Part shown: in pieces, positions 24,711 to 33,714 of the stretch
Layout of the letters: each line of letters begins with the position of its first letter
Position numbering within the stretch: position 1 is the stretch's first letter
Origin: Hallerella sp964397425
GTDB lineage: Bacteria; Fibrobacterota; Fibrobacteria; Fibrobacterales; Fibrobacteraceae
Direction: 5' to 3'
Assembly (NCBI GenBank): GCA_964397425.1
Contig: CAYNID010000005.1
Location: 62,001-126,000, forward strand
Length of the DNA: 64,000 nt
The notes under the pieces: generated by a model
The model's input: the letters and a program-made list of their open reading frames with translations, nothing else
What the model was told of the DNA's origin: nothing
Databases searched by the model: none
Made by a program: the position numbers and the translations under genes

Positions 24711-26630
24711 TCAGCCGTTTAATTTTTCATGGCGAATTTTTTCAATTTCTTCAAGGCGAGTTTGCAAAGACGCATCATCCGGAGACTTGCGAATCAAATC
24801 CTTGTAAATTTTGATGGACTCGTCATAAACGCCCTGTTCAAAATAAATTTCCGCAAGTGTCCGCGTACTGGTCGTCGGATCTTCTTCAAGGGCGTCGGAT
24901 TCGTTTCCGAACAAGCTGTCAAAAGAACTTTCCACGCTGCTTTCCAAACTGGGGGCGGGCGCGGAGTCAGACGGCGTGGACGGTGCGGACGGCGCAGGTG
25001 ACGAATCCGCGGGAAGAGTCAGGTCTTCGGACGGAAGGGCGTCGGACTCGTTTCCGAACAAGCTGTCGAAAGAACTTTCCACGCTGCTTTCCAAACTGGG
25101 GGCGGGCGCGGAGTCAGACGGCGTGGACGGTGCGGACGGCGCAGGTGACGAATCCGCGGGAAGAGTCAGGTCTTCGGACGGAAGGGCGTCGGACTCGTTT
25201 CCGAACAAGCTGTCGAAAGAACTTTCCACGCTGCTTTCCAAACTGGGGGCGGGCGCGGAGTCAGACGGCGTGGACGGTGCGGACGGCGCAGGTGACGAAT
25301 CCGCGGGAAGAGTCAGGTCTTCGGACGGAAGGGCGTCGGACTCGTTTCCGAACAAGCTGTCGAAAGAACTTTCCACGCTGCTTTCCAAACTGGGGGCGGG
25401 CGCGGAGTCAGACGGCGTGGACGGTGCGGACGGCGCAGGTGACGAATCCGCGGGAAGAGTCAGGTCTTCGGACGGAAGGGCGTCGGACTCGTTTCCGAAC
25501 AAGCTGTCGAAAGAACTTTCCACGCTGCTTTCCAAACTGGGGGCGGGCGCAGATTCCGACGGCGTAGACGATGCGGACGACTCAGACGGACCTTCGGAAA
25601 TCGCTGACGGCGATTCTGACAACGCCGAAGGAACAAATTCTTCGGGCAATTCATCTTCACCAAAGATGTCATCAAAAGCATCCGAAAGGCTTTGCGGTTT
25701 GTCTTCTTTCACCGGTTCTTCGGCAGGGAGCGCTTCTTTCAACAGGCCATCGGAAGATTCCTCGTCTGCGGATTCTTCCGTTTCTGCCGGGCCAAAAATT
25801 CCAGAAAGGGCTGAAGAAATGTCGCTGCCGTCAATTTCATCAGTCGGAAACTGGTCCTTGTCTGTATTCGTCGGCGCAAATCCCGCAAGCGCATCATCCA
25901 AGCTGTGTTCCAAATCACCGAAAGAAACTTCTTCATCGTGTTCATCGTTCGCCGGGAGCAAACTCGACAGCGAAGAAAACGGATCATCTTCCTCTGATTT
26001 TGAATTTTCTGCGACCGACTCCGGATGAATATCCTTCGCCGGTTCATTTTCCAAAGACTTTTCAAAAATGCTGTCCGCTTTCGGTGCCTCGGATTCCTGC
26101 GGTTCCGCCGGCAAATTCAAAGGCTCTTCTTTAAGCGGTGCGTCTTCTGGCAAATTCAGCGGCGGCGCATCTTTTAAAATCGCATCCAACGACGGTTCTG
26201 CCGCAGCAGCCGCCACAGGTGCATCCATCAACGCTTCGGTAATTTTCGGAGCGTATTCTTCACTCCAGAACGCATCAAGCGGATCCAAATCGTGCAGCAA
26301 CTGGTAATAATGATTCCGGCTTTCTTCATCACCTTTTTTATCGTAAGCATCTCCCAAACGGCGGAGAGCCGAAAGGCAATAAGGATTTTTCAAAAGGACC
26401 GATTCGCACGCTTCGATCACCTGGTCAAAATCTTCCTTTTGCATCCAAATTTTGGAAAGGACAAGCAATCCTTCTTCGCTGTCCGGAAATTGAAGAATTC
26501 CTTCTTGGGCACATTGCAATGCGCCGTCAAGATCTCCGTTTCGACAAAGCAAATCGGCAAGCCAGGCGAATGCCCGGGAAGGCTTTTTTTTCCCAATGGA
26601 TTTGCGAAGGGATTCTACCGTTGTCGCCAT
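24711..26630 (-). CDS. TPR protein with long acidic Ser/Pro-rich tandem-repeat linker
   Basis: 639 residues. The N terminus (about 10-120) holds TPR-like helices (WLADLLCRNGDLDGALQCAQ, then a second and third pair), and another TPR sits at the C terminus (TLAEIYFEQGVYDESIKIYK). Between them is a very acidic, Ser/Pro/Ala-rich linker. Residues about 357-580 repeat a 49-residue unit (SSFDSLFGNESDALPSEDL, then a proline-rich half) four times plus a partial copy. TPRs bind protein partners and the linker probably spans distance. It is cytosolic by composition. It is co-transcribed with pilT, suggesting pilus or motility regulation, which is inference. Confidence 0.85.
   Translation of the reverse strand: MATTVESLRKSIGKKKPSRAFAWLADLLCRNGDLDGALQCAQEGILQFPDSEEGLLVLSKIWMQKEDFDQVIEACESVLLKNPYCLSALRRLGDAYDKKGDEESRNHYYQLLHDLDPLDAFWSEEYAPKITEALMDAPVAAAAAEPSLDAILKDAPPLNLPEDAPLKEEPLNLPAEPQESEAPKADSIFEKSLENEPAKDIHPESVAENSKSEEDDPFSSLSSLLPANDEHDEEVSFGDLEHSLDDALAGFAPTNTDKDQFPTDEIDGSDISSALSGIFGPAETEESADEESSDGLLKEALPAEEPVKEDKPQSLSDAFDDIFGEDELPEEFVPSALSESPSAISEGPSESSASSTPSESAPAPSLESSVESSFDSLFGNESDALPSEDLTLPADSSPAPSAPSTPSDSAPAPSLESSVESSFDSLFGNESDALPSEDLTLPADSSPAPSAPSTPSDSAPAPSLESSVESSFDSLFGNESDALPSEDLTLPADSSPAPSAPSTPSDSAPAPSLESSVESSFDSLFGNESDALPSEDLTLPADSSPAPSAPSTPSDSAPAPSLESSVESSFDSLFGNESDALEEDPTTSTRTLAEIYFEQGVYDESIKIYKDLIRKSPDDASLQTRLEEIEKIRHEKLNG
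24909..25557. repeat. 147-bp tandem repeat, four full copies and one partial
   Basis: Copies begin at 24909, 25056, 25203, 25350 and 25497, exactly 147 bases apart, and are nearly identical. The copy at 24909 has minor changes, and the last diverges after about 55 bases. The length is a multiple of three, so copy number can change without breaking the TPR gene. Such arrays are prone to slippage and to collapse in assembly. Confidence 0.95.
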
Positions 26631-26645
26631 ATATTCACCTCTGAC

Positions 26646-26894
26646 TTAACCATTCAAAGCGATGGATTCACTTTGCAACAGAACGGGAATTCCGTTCCTG
26701 ACCGGATAAAGGGTTTTGCCACTGCTTGCGACCAACGCTTCATCCAACGCCTCGGACACAACGATTCCTCCTGCATTCTTTACAGAACCGGATGCAATTT
26801 CGGCATTCACTTTGGCAATCAGTTCCGGAGACGCTTCTTGAAGCGGTTCATGAGAATCCGGAGTACATAACATGGAAAGCATTTCTGGGTCCAT
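26646..26894 (-). CDS. Trm112-like small zinc-ribbon-type protein
   Basis: 82 residues beginning MDPEMLSMLCTPDSHEPL and ending in a TLYPVRNGIPVLL segment, as in the Trm112/YcaR (UPF0434) family. Eukaryotic and archaeal Trm112 activates methyltransferases; the bacterial role is unclear. Only one cysteine is present, so a full zinc site is absent. It contains an insertion of about 20 residues (KVNAEIASGSVKNAGG) between the two conserved blocks. A TTG two codons upstream is also in frame. It lies 15 bases before the TPR gene. Confidence 0.75.
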   Translation of the reverse strand: MDPEMLSMLCTPDSHEPLQEASPELIAKVNAEIASGSVKNAGGIVVSEALDEALVASSGKTLYPVRNGIPVLLQSESIALNG

Positions 26895-26938
26895 AATCAA
26901 CTATTCCCTTTTCCAACTAAAAATAATTTCTTTTGCAT

Positions 26939-28480
26939 TCAATAAAAGTAATTTAAATCAACAACAGCATAATTGGAGTTGTTTTCCGTGCCTATCAGAA
27001 GTTTGGGGCGAATTCCTTGAAATTTGACATTTTCTGCATCAAAAGATTCGCGGAAACCCGTTGAATCCGACAAAATCAGCAATTCTGCACAACCAGTTCT
27101 TTTACAAATCGCCGGCAAATCGTCTAAATTTCCCAACAGGTGTTCGCGATTCACTTCGGAAACCTTTTCTGGACAGCAAGAAACGCATCCCAGCAAATTC
27201 AATCCGGGCTTGGGACGGTAACGGTCAAACCAACAACCGACCGGATCCGTTGTTCCACCCAGCAAAATGGAGCGTTTCGCCTTTCCCGAAAAAATCCGGG
27301 AAAAATATTTGAACCAAAATGCGAGACGGCGCCAAAAAACGCATCCGAGAAGGATGGCTATCGAAAAGCAGACCACACTGAGCGGCGTTTTCAAGGCCAA
27401 AACCAGAACGGCGTTTTCCACAACCGCTGCCGGAATCAAAAATTTGAAAAGCCGGAGTCCATCGAGTTTTGACGAGGCGTAATCCCCCGAAAGTGCGAGC
27501 GGCAACCAGGTGAACAGGGCGAACACGCCAGAGACTGCGGGAGAGAGTGACTGCCAATGAGACGAAAAAAGAAGGACCATCCCCACAAGGAACAAATCCA
27601 CCAACATTTTCCACCATTGGGGAATCAATCTTGAAAAGACGCCGACCAGAGCCGCAAAGGCGATGCCGATGGCCACGATAAACGTGGGGAGATGATAATT
27701 GCGGTGCTTCTTCGCAAAAATGAGCATCGCCTGGTAAAATTCAATGTACGTACGAAAACGCCGCGTTTTGCTGCTTTGTCCTTTAAAATGCAAAATGCTC
27801 GTTCCCGGATAATAATAATTGCGGAATCCCAATTTTTGAATGCGAAGGCAAATGTCCAAATCTTCGCCGTACATAAAATAATCTTCGTCAAATCCGCCGA
27901 GCTGTTTGAAAATATCCCGGCGGACTCCCAAAAACGAACCGCTGACCGCATCGACTTCCGTTTCTAAATCCGGATCCAGATAAGTCATGTTGTACGCGGC
28001 GAAAACTTTACTTTTGGGAAAGAGGGCGGAAAGCCCGACCGTTTTGCAAATCGCGGCAAAAGGCGATGGGAAAGAACGCCGACAAGCCCATTGGAGAGAG
28101 CCGTCCCCATTCAATATTTTGCAACCGACAGCCCCGGCGTTCGGCTTCGTCGCCATGTAAGAAAGCGTTTTACGAAAAGTTTCCCGCGAAACGACTGTAT
28201 CCGGATTGATGAAAAAAAGAACTTCTTTTGTCGCATTCCGGGCTGCCAAATTGCAGCCTTTTCCAAAGCCTAAATTTTCAGAGCTTTCTATCCAATGGAC
28301 CCGCGGAAACGCCTGTTTCTGGCGTTCGAGAATCGGAATCGGGGAACCGTTGTCAACGACAAAAATTTCGGAATCGATTCCTTGCAAAGCGTCTTCAACA
28401 GACGAAACACAGGCGGGAATGTAATCCCGCGAATTGTAAGCGACAATGATGACAGAACACGACAGCGGAACGTTCGACAT
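26939..28480 (-). CDS. GT2 glycosyltransferase fused to membrane segments and a CoA_binding_3-like tail
   Basis: 513 residues. The N-terminal 240 are a family 2 glycosyltransferase of the rhamnosyltransferase type: SVIIVAYNSRDYI, VDNGSP, LGFGKGCNLAA, FINPDT, and EDLDICLRIQKLG. About four hydrophobic segments follow (280-400). The last 110 residues (RSILLGGTTDPVGCWFDR to LLIGTENNSNYAVVDLN) resemble the N-terminal sensing domain of polyprenyl glycosylphosphotransferases such as WbaP, but the catalytic sugar-phosphate transferase domain is missing. Two further glycosyltransferases and a GT117 gene precede it with almost no gap. It probably builds surface glycan. Confidence 0.8.
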   Translation of the reverse strand: MSNVPLSCSVIIVAYNSRDYIPACVSSVEDALQGIDSEIFVVDNGSPIPILERQKQAFPRVHWIESSENLGFGKGCNLAARNATKEVLFFINPDTVVSRETFRKTLSYMATKPNAGAVGCKILNGDGSLQWACRRSFPSPFAAICKTVGLSALFPKSKVFAAYNMTYLDPDLETEVDAVSGSFLGVRRDIFKQLGGFDEDYFMYGEDLDICLRIQKLGFRNYYYPGTSILHFKGQSSKTRRFRTYIEFYQAMLIFAKKHRNYHLPTFIVAIGIAFAALVGVFSRLIPQWWKMLVDLFLVGMVLLFSSHWQSLSPAVSGVFALFTWLPLALSGDYASSKLDGLRLFKFLIPAAVVENAVLVLALKTPLSVVCFSIAILLGCVFWRRLAFWFKYFSRIFSGKAKRSILLGGTTDPVGCWFDRYRPKPGLNLLGCVSCCPEKVSEVNREHLLGNLDDLPAICKRTGCAELLILSDSTGFRESFDAENVKFQGIRPKLLIGTENNSNYAVVDLNYFY

Positions 28481-29194
28481 TCAAGTACGCCCAAATCGCA
28501 ATTTCAAAACGAGGAAGAACGCTTCGGAAATAATTCCTCCGCTCATTTTAGATACGCCGCGGACACGATCCGTGAAAATAATGGGAATTTCCCGGACACG
28601 GAGTCCCTTCTTCCAAATTTTGAAGGTTGTTTCAATTTGAAAACAATAACCATCGCTCTTCATTTTGGAAAAATCAAGAGCTTCTAAAGCGGCCCGGCGA
28701 AAACACTTGAATCCGCCCGTTGCGTCTTTGACGGGAAGTCCCGTCACCAGGCGCGTGTAAAGATTGGCAAAATAACTGAGCAAGAGCCGTTTCCAGTCCC
28801 AATTGACAACGCCGATTTTCTTTTCATTGTAACGGCTGCCAAGGACCAAATCCGCCGATTCCGCGGCTTCCAAAAAACGCGGCAAGTCCGAAGGGCGGTG
28901 GCTGAAATCCGCATCCATTTCAAAGACGCGTTCATAATCGCGTTCCAACGCCCATTTGAACCCGGCGACATAAGCCGACCCCAGTCCCATTTTACCGGAA
29001 CGGCGCAGCAGATGAATCTTGGGATTTTCCAACGCCATCGCTTCGACCAAATCGCCCGTGCCATCGGGAGAACCGTCGTCGACGACTAAAACTTCTATGC
29101 ACGGATCCTGCTTCAAGACTTCGGGCACAATCAGCGGGATATTGTCCTTTTCGTTATACGTCGGAATAATGACCAAACTTTTCGGATAACCCAT
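28481..29194 (-). CDS. Polyprenol monophosphomannose synthase-like glycosyltransferase
   Basis: 237 residues, soluble GT2 of the DPM1 class: SLVIIPTYNEKDNI, VLVVDDGSPDGTGDLV, the metal-binding EMDADFSHRPSDLPRFL, and GGFKCFRRAAL. DPM1 moves mannose (or glucose) from a nucleotide sugar onto a lipid carrier, giving a donor that membrane glycosyltransferases use outside. The start has AAGGAG seven bases upstream; a longer frame is a shadow of the next gene. It abuts both flanking glycosyltransferase genes. It lies in the same run as a GT117 gene, whose family uses such lipid-linked donors. Confidence 0.88.
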   Translation of the reverse strand: MGYPKSLVIIPTYNEKDNIPLIVPEVLKQDPCIEVLVVDDGSPDGTGDLVEAMALENPKIHLLRRSGKMGLGSAYVAGFKWALERDYERVFEMDADFSHRPSDLPRFLEAAESADLVLGSRYNEKKIGVVNWDWKRLLLSYFANLYTRLVTGLPVKDATGGFKCFRRAALEALDFSKMKSDGYCFQIETTFKIWKKGLRVREIPIIFTDRVRGVSKMSGGIISEAFFLVLKLRFGRT

Positions 29195-29195
29195 T

Positions 29196-30143
29196 TCAAC
29201 GCTCCTTGGATTCAAAAGGTTCGCCACCGCGGACCGTTTCCGCAACCGGATACCTCTGTTTTTTGTTCCGGTTGAAAAGCTCAGCCAAAAATCCGAGCGA
29301 GAACAACTGGATACCCAAAAGCAGCGAGAATCCGCCAACGACAATCAACGGGCGCAAATGGAGTGCGCCAAACCGGAGCCATTCCACGCCAAAATACCCG
29401 AAAACGCCTGCGCCAAAAAGCAAGAACAGAAGTCCAAACGCACCGAAAAAGTGCAACGGCTTTGTGGAAAAACGATTGAGGAAGAGCAGTGTCAGCAAAT
29501 CGAGGAATCCGGAAACCAAGCGGGAAACGCCGTATTTCGAAGACCCGTGAATTCGGGCGCGATGTTCTACGGGCATTTCCGTGATGCGCGCCCCTTGCCA
29601 TTTCGCCATGACAGGAATAAAGCGGTGAAAATCCCCGTAAAGGTTGATGAAGCGGACAACAGATGCGCGGTAAAGTTTGATGCCGCAATTGAAATCGTGC
29701 AAACGCTTGCCGCAAATCAAGGACACCGTCAAATTGAACAATTTCGACGGCCAAGTTTTGTGCCACGGATCGTGACGGCGCACTTTCCAACCAGAAACCA
29801 AGTCGTATCCCGTGTCCAAAATTTTCATCATTTTGGGAATTTCACGCGGATCATCTTGCAAATCGCCGTCCAATGTCGCAATCAAATCGCCACGGGCGAC
29901 TGAAAATCCAAGGGACAGCGCATCGGCCTTGCCACAGTTGAACTGAAAACGGAACAACCGGAGAAAGTCATACTGCTTCGACAGTTCTTGCAAAACGCTC
30001 CAAGAACGGTCACGGCTTCCATCATCAATGACGATGACTTCGTATGATTTTCCCGTCGGAGACATCGCATCGACGATTTCTTTCATCAGCTCAGGAAGAT
30101 TTTCTTCTTCTTCCTTGACCGGTATGACAAGGCTTATATCCAT
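29196..30143 (-). CDS. GtrB/ArnC-like GT2 glycosyltransferase with two C-terminal membrane helices
   Basis: 315 residues. Motifs: SLVIPVKEEEENL, VIVIDDGSRD, TLDGDLQDDPREIP (DXD), and the acceptor loop DFNCGIKLYR, followed by PVEHRARIHGSSKYG. Two helices (about 225-250 and 265-290) place it in the membrane. Enzymes of this type attach a sugar to undecaprenyl or dolichyl phosphate. AGGA lies seven bases before the chosen ATG. It is separated from its neighbours by 1 and 14 bases, so it is co-translated with the DPM1-like gene downstream. Confidence 0.86.
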   Translation of the reverse strand: MDISLVIPVKEEEENLPELMKEIVDAMSPTGKSYEVIVIDDGSRDRSWSVLQELSKQYDFLRLFRFQFNCGKADALSLGFSVARGDLIATLDGDLQDDPREIPKMMKILDTGYDLVSGWKVRRHDPWHKTWPSKLFNLTVSLICGKRLHDFNCGIKLYRASVVRFINLYGDFHRFIPVMAKWQGARITEMPVEHRARIHGSSKYGVSRLVSGFLDLLTLLFLNRFSTKPLHFFGAFGLLFLLFGAGVFGYFGVEWLRFGALHLRPLIVVGGFSLLLGIQLFSLGFLAELFNRNKKQRYPVAETVRGGEPFESKER

Positions 30144-30157
30144 ACGCAATTCCTAAA

Positions 30158-33100
30158 TCAGTGAGTCGAATCCGAAGCGGATACTGTCGCCGAATCCCCT
30201 TGCGGAGCATCGGGCACCACCGTAAGGGCGGACATCGCATTGACAGCATTCAAGCTCATCATCAAACGGGCACGCCCCTGTTCTTCATATTCGGGGACGT
30301 TTTCAAGTCCCTTTTCCATGTATTTTTGGATGCGGTCCTTATCCCGCAAAATTTCGAGGACATGAGCGGTAGCCCAGTAGCAGCGCCATTCCTCGGGGAA
30401 TTGATAAATGCCCAAATCCAGATAGCGCAGGGCGAAATTCGCCATTTCTTCGAGTTTTTCCTTTTTGGAAACGGTCATCGGCGAACCGTCGCGGAGAACG
30501 CCTTCCATTTCTTCGCGGATTTGGAATGCGATTTGCAAATAGAGGGACGTGTAGCTGGAGAGCAAACGGGCCGTTTCGCCGTTGATGTAAGCCGTTCCAT
30601 CGCCCAATCCGCGATACTTGTAAACGCTGTCCACCAAATAAGCGGTGCGTTCCAAATCGAAATCGCGGTTCGTTTTGCGGCGGTCCGTCGTATCTCCCTG
30701 CATGAAGTTGTAAACCATGCCTTCCTGCACCATGTACTTTTCAAGTCCCATGAAATTGGACATTCCAACCGTCGTCGAAAAATGCAATGGGCGATCCACG
30801 TTGTTCATGGCCAGATCCATCACCAGTTTGTTTTGGGTGAGCATCAAGACGCTGCGGCGTTGAGACTGCCATTCTTTGAACGCGGAATAAACTTGCCACA
30901 TCACGCGGTATTGCTTCAATTTCAGCGTATCCGTTTCGGGTTTTGCGTTGCCCAGAGAATCCGTCATGGAGGCAATCCTATCTTCCAATATCGGAATGAT
31001 TTGATTCGCCTTATCAACCCAGGTGCCCGCAAAATGATTCGGATCCCTTTGGTTGTCATCACCTATCGCCATGCTTTTTTCAATGCCTTCCGCATCGTAA
31101 CTGAGTTTTAAAATCGGTTCTTGGACAAGCATCTGCTTGATATACCAATCGGTATTTCCCAAGGAAAGGTTCACCACGCGAACGTCCTTGCGGATTCCGG
31201 CAACCTCTTGCGCAAACCACAGCGGGAATGTATCGTTGTCTCCATTTGTAAAGAGAATTGCATTCGGACGACAGCTGTTCAACAAGTTATAAGCGTAATC
31301 CCACGGCACCCACAATCCAGAACGGTCGTGTTCGTGATAATTCGAAATACACGGGATTACGGAACAGATGAGGATGAAAGCCACGGCGACAGGGAGAGCG
31401 AGGACAGACATTCCCGCCGAAAGCATGTACACCAAAATGCCAACGCCAATGCCAAAAATCAGGCTCATGAAAATGTACGCGGGCGTGTAGAAGTAATCCC
31501 GTTCGCGCACTTCGATGTGCATCGCTTCCGGGAAGGGTGCCCGGCGGCCCATCTTGGCGAAAGCCATTTCAATGTTTTTCCAATTCGCCCATGCCGGCGA
31601 ATTTTCCAACTCGGAAAGCCGCTTAGCCGATTTTTCAATTTCCGCGGCAGAGGCTCCACGATTCCGCAACGAATTCAACACCATTTTTTCGTGTTCAATT
31701 TCTTGCCGCAAATCCAACAGCGTATTTGGATTCGGAACCGAGTATTTATATCCCATCTGGTTCAAATTTTTGACACTTTCCCCGACAGAAAGCTTCCAAT
31801 AATCAAAATCGCGGCGGGAATCCATGCGCATTCCATCGGCAAAGTTGATGTAAAAGAGTAGTCCTATCGAACAAATGGCGTAAAGGACAGAAATGTAAAC
31901 GCCCAACTTCCGATGACGGCGATACGAGAATACGCACACGGCGACAATCGCCCCATTGAAAAGCAGGAACCAGATTAATTGCGCCGGGACATTGTCCCCC
32001 ATGACGCGCATTTGCGTCGGGAAAGAAATGCCAAAACGCTTCAGCGGAACATTTTCCGAAGGATCGAAGGCATAAACTCCGTTGCCGTATGTGACTCCAC
32101 CCACTTTGAACGGCAAATATTGAGCGATCTGATAGCCGCCAAATCCCATATTCGGGAACGACAGGAACTGGTGAGAAATCTGGGCACGGCGGAAAAAGGC
32201 GCGGCTGAGCATCCCTTCGGAACCATACTGTTTCCGTTCCAAGAAATCGTTGAACGCGCTCCAATTTTTCGAATCCAACAATTTGCCCAACTGCAAATTG
32301 CCCGCATCATCCCTAAAGTCAATTTCCGGATCATTTTCATCGATCACGGGGTTCAGCTCCGAACGGATGGGAATGTACAGATGGGAACTGTAACCCAGCA
32401 TGGCGACGACGACAAACGCCAAAGACAAGCGGACATTTTTCGCGAGTTCCGTTTTCGAAGCGACCATCACAGACATAACGCCCAACACGACAAGCAGGAC
32501 AAGAGAAATCAGAATGAATTTGGAAACCGCATAAATCACGGAACACAGGAGGATTCCCGTAATCCACACCGGAAGTCTGGAAACAATCTTCTTCGGTTCG
32601 GCGATGAGCAACAGGACAAATACGGCGGGAATGGTGAGGAGCGTATAAAGATGCGCGCCAACGCCCAAAAAAGCGATGTAACAGATAAAGATCAGGATGC
32701 GGTTTCCCCAGGCATCTTCCCGGTGGTCAAACCATTTCAACGCGAGATAAGACACGAGCATCACGATGAGCATGGCAAAGCCGTAAACTTCCGCTTCGAC
32801 CGCGCTGAACCAGAATGTATCGCTGAACGTGAGAAGGAATCCCGCGCAAAGGGCGGCGGCGACAAGAGAAAGTCGGCGAAGGCCTTCTGAAACTTTTCCG
32901 GCAAATTTGTCTGCCGAAAGAATCTTCGAAAGAAAATCCCAGGCGAACAATGACGTGACAAAGACAGTCAATGCGGAACTGACGACAGAAATGTAATTCA
33001 ACCGTTTGGCGATTTCTTCGACAAAAGGCAAGAGAACTATCATTACCCGCGAAAGCAGCACAAAGAAAGGCGTTCCGGGAGGATGAGGGATGCCAAGCGT

Positions 33101-33238
33101 GTTTGCGCAAGCGACAAATTCTCCGCAATCCCAGAAACTGACCGTGGGAGCCATCGTCGAAACGTAAACAATCAACGCCACAAGAGCGGCAAATCCCGCC
33201 GTTAAAAATTTTAAGGTTTTTTCAGAAATATTTTTCAC
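30158..33238 (-). CDS. GT117 / DUF2723 membrane protein (TMEM260-like)
   Basis: 1026 residues with about eleven membrane helices in the first two thirds. The family signatures are present: SFWDCGEFVACANTLGIPHP in the first loop and NGDNDTFPLWFAQEV at about 680, followed by RKDVRVVNLSLG. The human relative TMEM260 O-mannosylates receptor domains, and the family is common in FCB bacteria. Here it probably glycosylates exported proteins using a lipid-linked sugar from the DPM1-like enzyme. The soluble C-terminal third carries no recognised domain. It begins inside the end of nusB (4-base overlap). Confidence 0.85.
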   Translation of the reverse strand: MKNISEKTLKFLTAGFAALVALIVYVSTMAPTVSFWDCGEFVACANTLGIPHPPGTPFFVLLSRVMIVLLPFVEEIAKRLNYISVVSSALTVFVTSLFAWDFLSKILSADKFAGKVSEGLRRLSLVAAALCAGFLLTFSDTFWFSAVEAEVYGFAMLIVMLVSYLALKWFDHREDAWGNRILIFICYIAFLGVGAHLYTLLTIPAVFVLLLIAEPKKIVSRLPVWITGILLCSVIYAVSKFILISLVLLVVLGVMSVMVASKTELAKNVRLSLAFVVVAMLGYSSHLYIPIRSELNPVIDENDPEIDFRDDAGNLQLGKLLDSKNWSAFNDFLERKQYGSEGMLSRAFFRRAQISHQFLSFPNMGFGGYQIAQYLPFKVGGVTYGNGVYAFDPSENVPLKRFGISFPTQMRVMGDNVPAQLIWFLLFNGAIVAVCVFSYRRHRKLGVYISVLYAICSIGLLFYINFADGMRMDSRRDFDYWKLSVGESVKNLNQMGYKYSVPNPNTLLDLRQEIEHEKMVLNSLRNRGASAAEIEKSAKRLSELENSPAWANWKNIEMAFAKMGRRAPFPEAMHIEVRERDYFYTPAYIFMSLIFGIGVGILVYMLSAGMSVLALPVAVAFILICSVIPCISNYHEHDRSGLWVPWDYAYNLLNSCRPNAILFTNGDNDTFPLWFAQEVAGIRKDVRVVNLSLGNTDWYIKQMLVQEPILKLSYDAEGIEKSMAIGDDNQRDPNHFAGTWVDKANQIIPILEDRIASMTDSLGNAKPETDTLKLKQYRVMWQVYSAFKEWQSQRRSVLMLTQNKLVMDLAMNNVDRPLHFSTTVGMSNFMGLEKYMVQEGMVYNFMQGDTTDRRKTNRDFDLERTAYLVDSVYKYRGLGDGTAYINGETARLLSSYTSLYLQIAFQIREEMEGVLRDGSPMTVSKKEKLEEMANFALRYLDLGIYQFPEEWRCYWATAHVLEILRDKDRIQKYMEKGLENVPEYEEQGRARLMMSLNAVNAMSALTVVPDAPQGDSATVSASDSTH

Positions 33239-33714
33239 TGTTTTCCCTCCGCATTATCGTCTGAAGAAAGAATTCCTTTGTTCCGTGAATATTGATTTAA
33301 AATTCCATTGATAAATCGTGGAGAATCTTTGGTGCTGTACTTTTTGGATATTTGAACAGCTTCTTCTATCGCCACTTTCACAGGAATATCCGATTCGTAT
33401 TGAAGCTCCGTCAAAGCGATATAAAGGACGATTTTGTCCAAAGTCGCCATCCGGTCCAAGTCCCATCCTTCCGCCCGTTCCGAAATAATGGCGTCCAGTT
33501 CAGAACGATGTTCTTGGATTAAATCGACAAGGGACATTCCGTAACGCTTCATTTGAACGGGAAGTTCTTTGTCAGAAACTTCGCGGAGACTGTCCAAGAT
33601 GCCGCCCACGCATTCTCCAACGGGCTGTTTCGTAATTTCCATCGCATAAAGAAGTTTCAAGGCGAAAACCCGCGCCTGACGTCTGCTCACCGATTGCCGA
33701 TGTCCCGTTTTCAT
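33235..33714 (-). CDS. nusB: Transcription antitermination factor NusB
   Basis: 159 residues, all helical. RRQARVFALKLLYAMEI is the RNA-binding N-terminal helix, and ATLDKIVLYIALTELQYESDIPVKVAIEEAVQISKKYS is split across the conserved C-terminal half, ending in FINGILNQY. With NusE (S10) it binds boxA of rRNA leaders and prevents early termination. It overlaps ribH upstream and the GT117 gene downstream, each by four bases. The ribH-nusB order is common in many bacteria; the fusion of this run to glycosylation genes is not. Confidence 0.94.
   Translation of the reverse strand: MKTGHRQSVSRRQARVFALKLLYAMEITKQPVGECVGGILDSLREVSDKELPVQMKRYGMSLVDLIQEHRSELDAIISERAEGWDLDRMATLDKIVLYIALTELQYESDIPVKVAIEEAVQISKKYSTKDSPRFINGILNQYSRNKGILSSDDNAEGKQ

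Noticed and set aside
24909..25557. Possible CRISPR array
   Set aside because: The repeats are contiguous 147-base units inside a coding frame, with no spacers.
24857..26028. Long plus-strand open frames across the TPR gene (236 and 350 codons)
   Set aside because: They mirror the 147-bp repeat on the other strand; the minus-strand frame has TPR domains, a normal start and an operon context.
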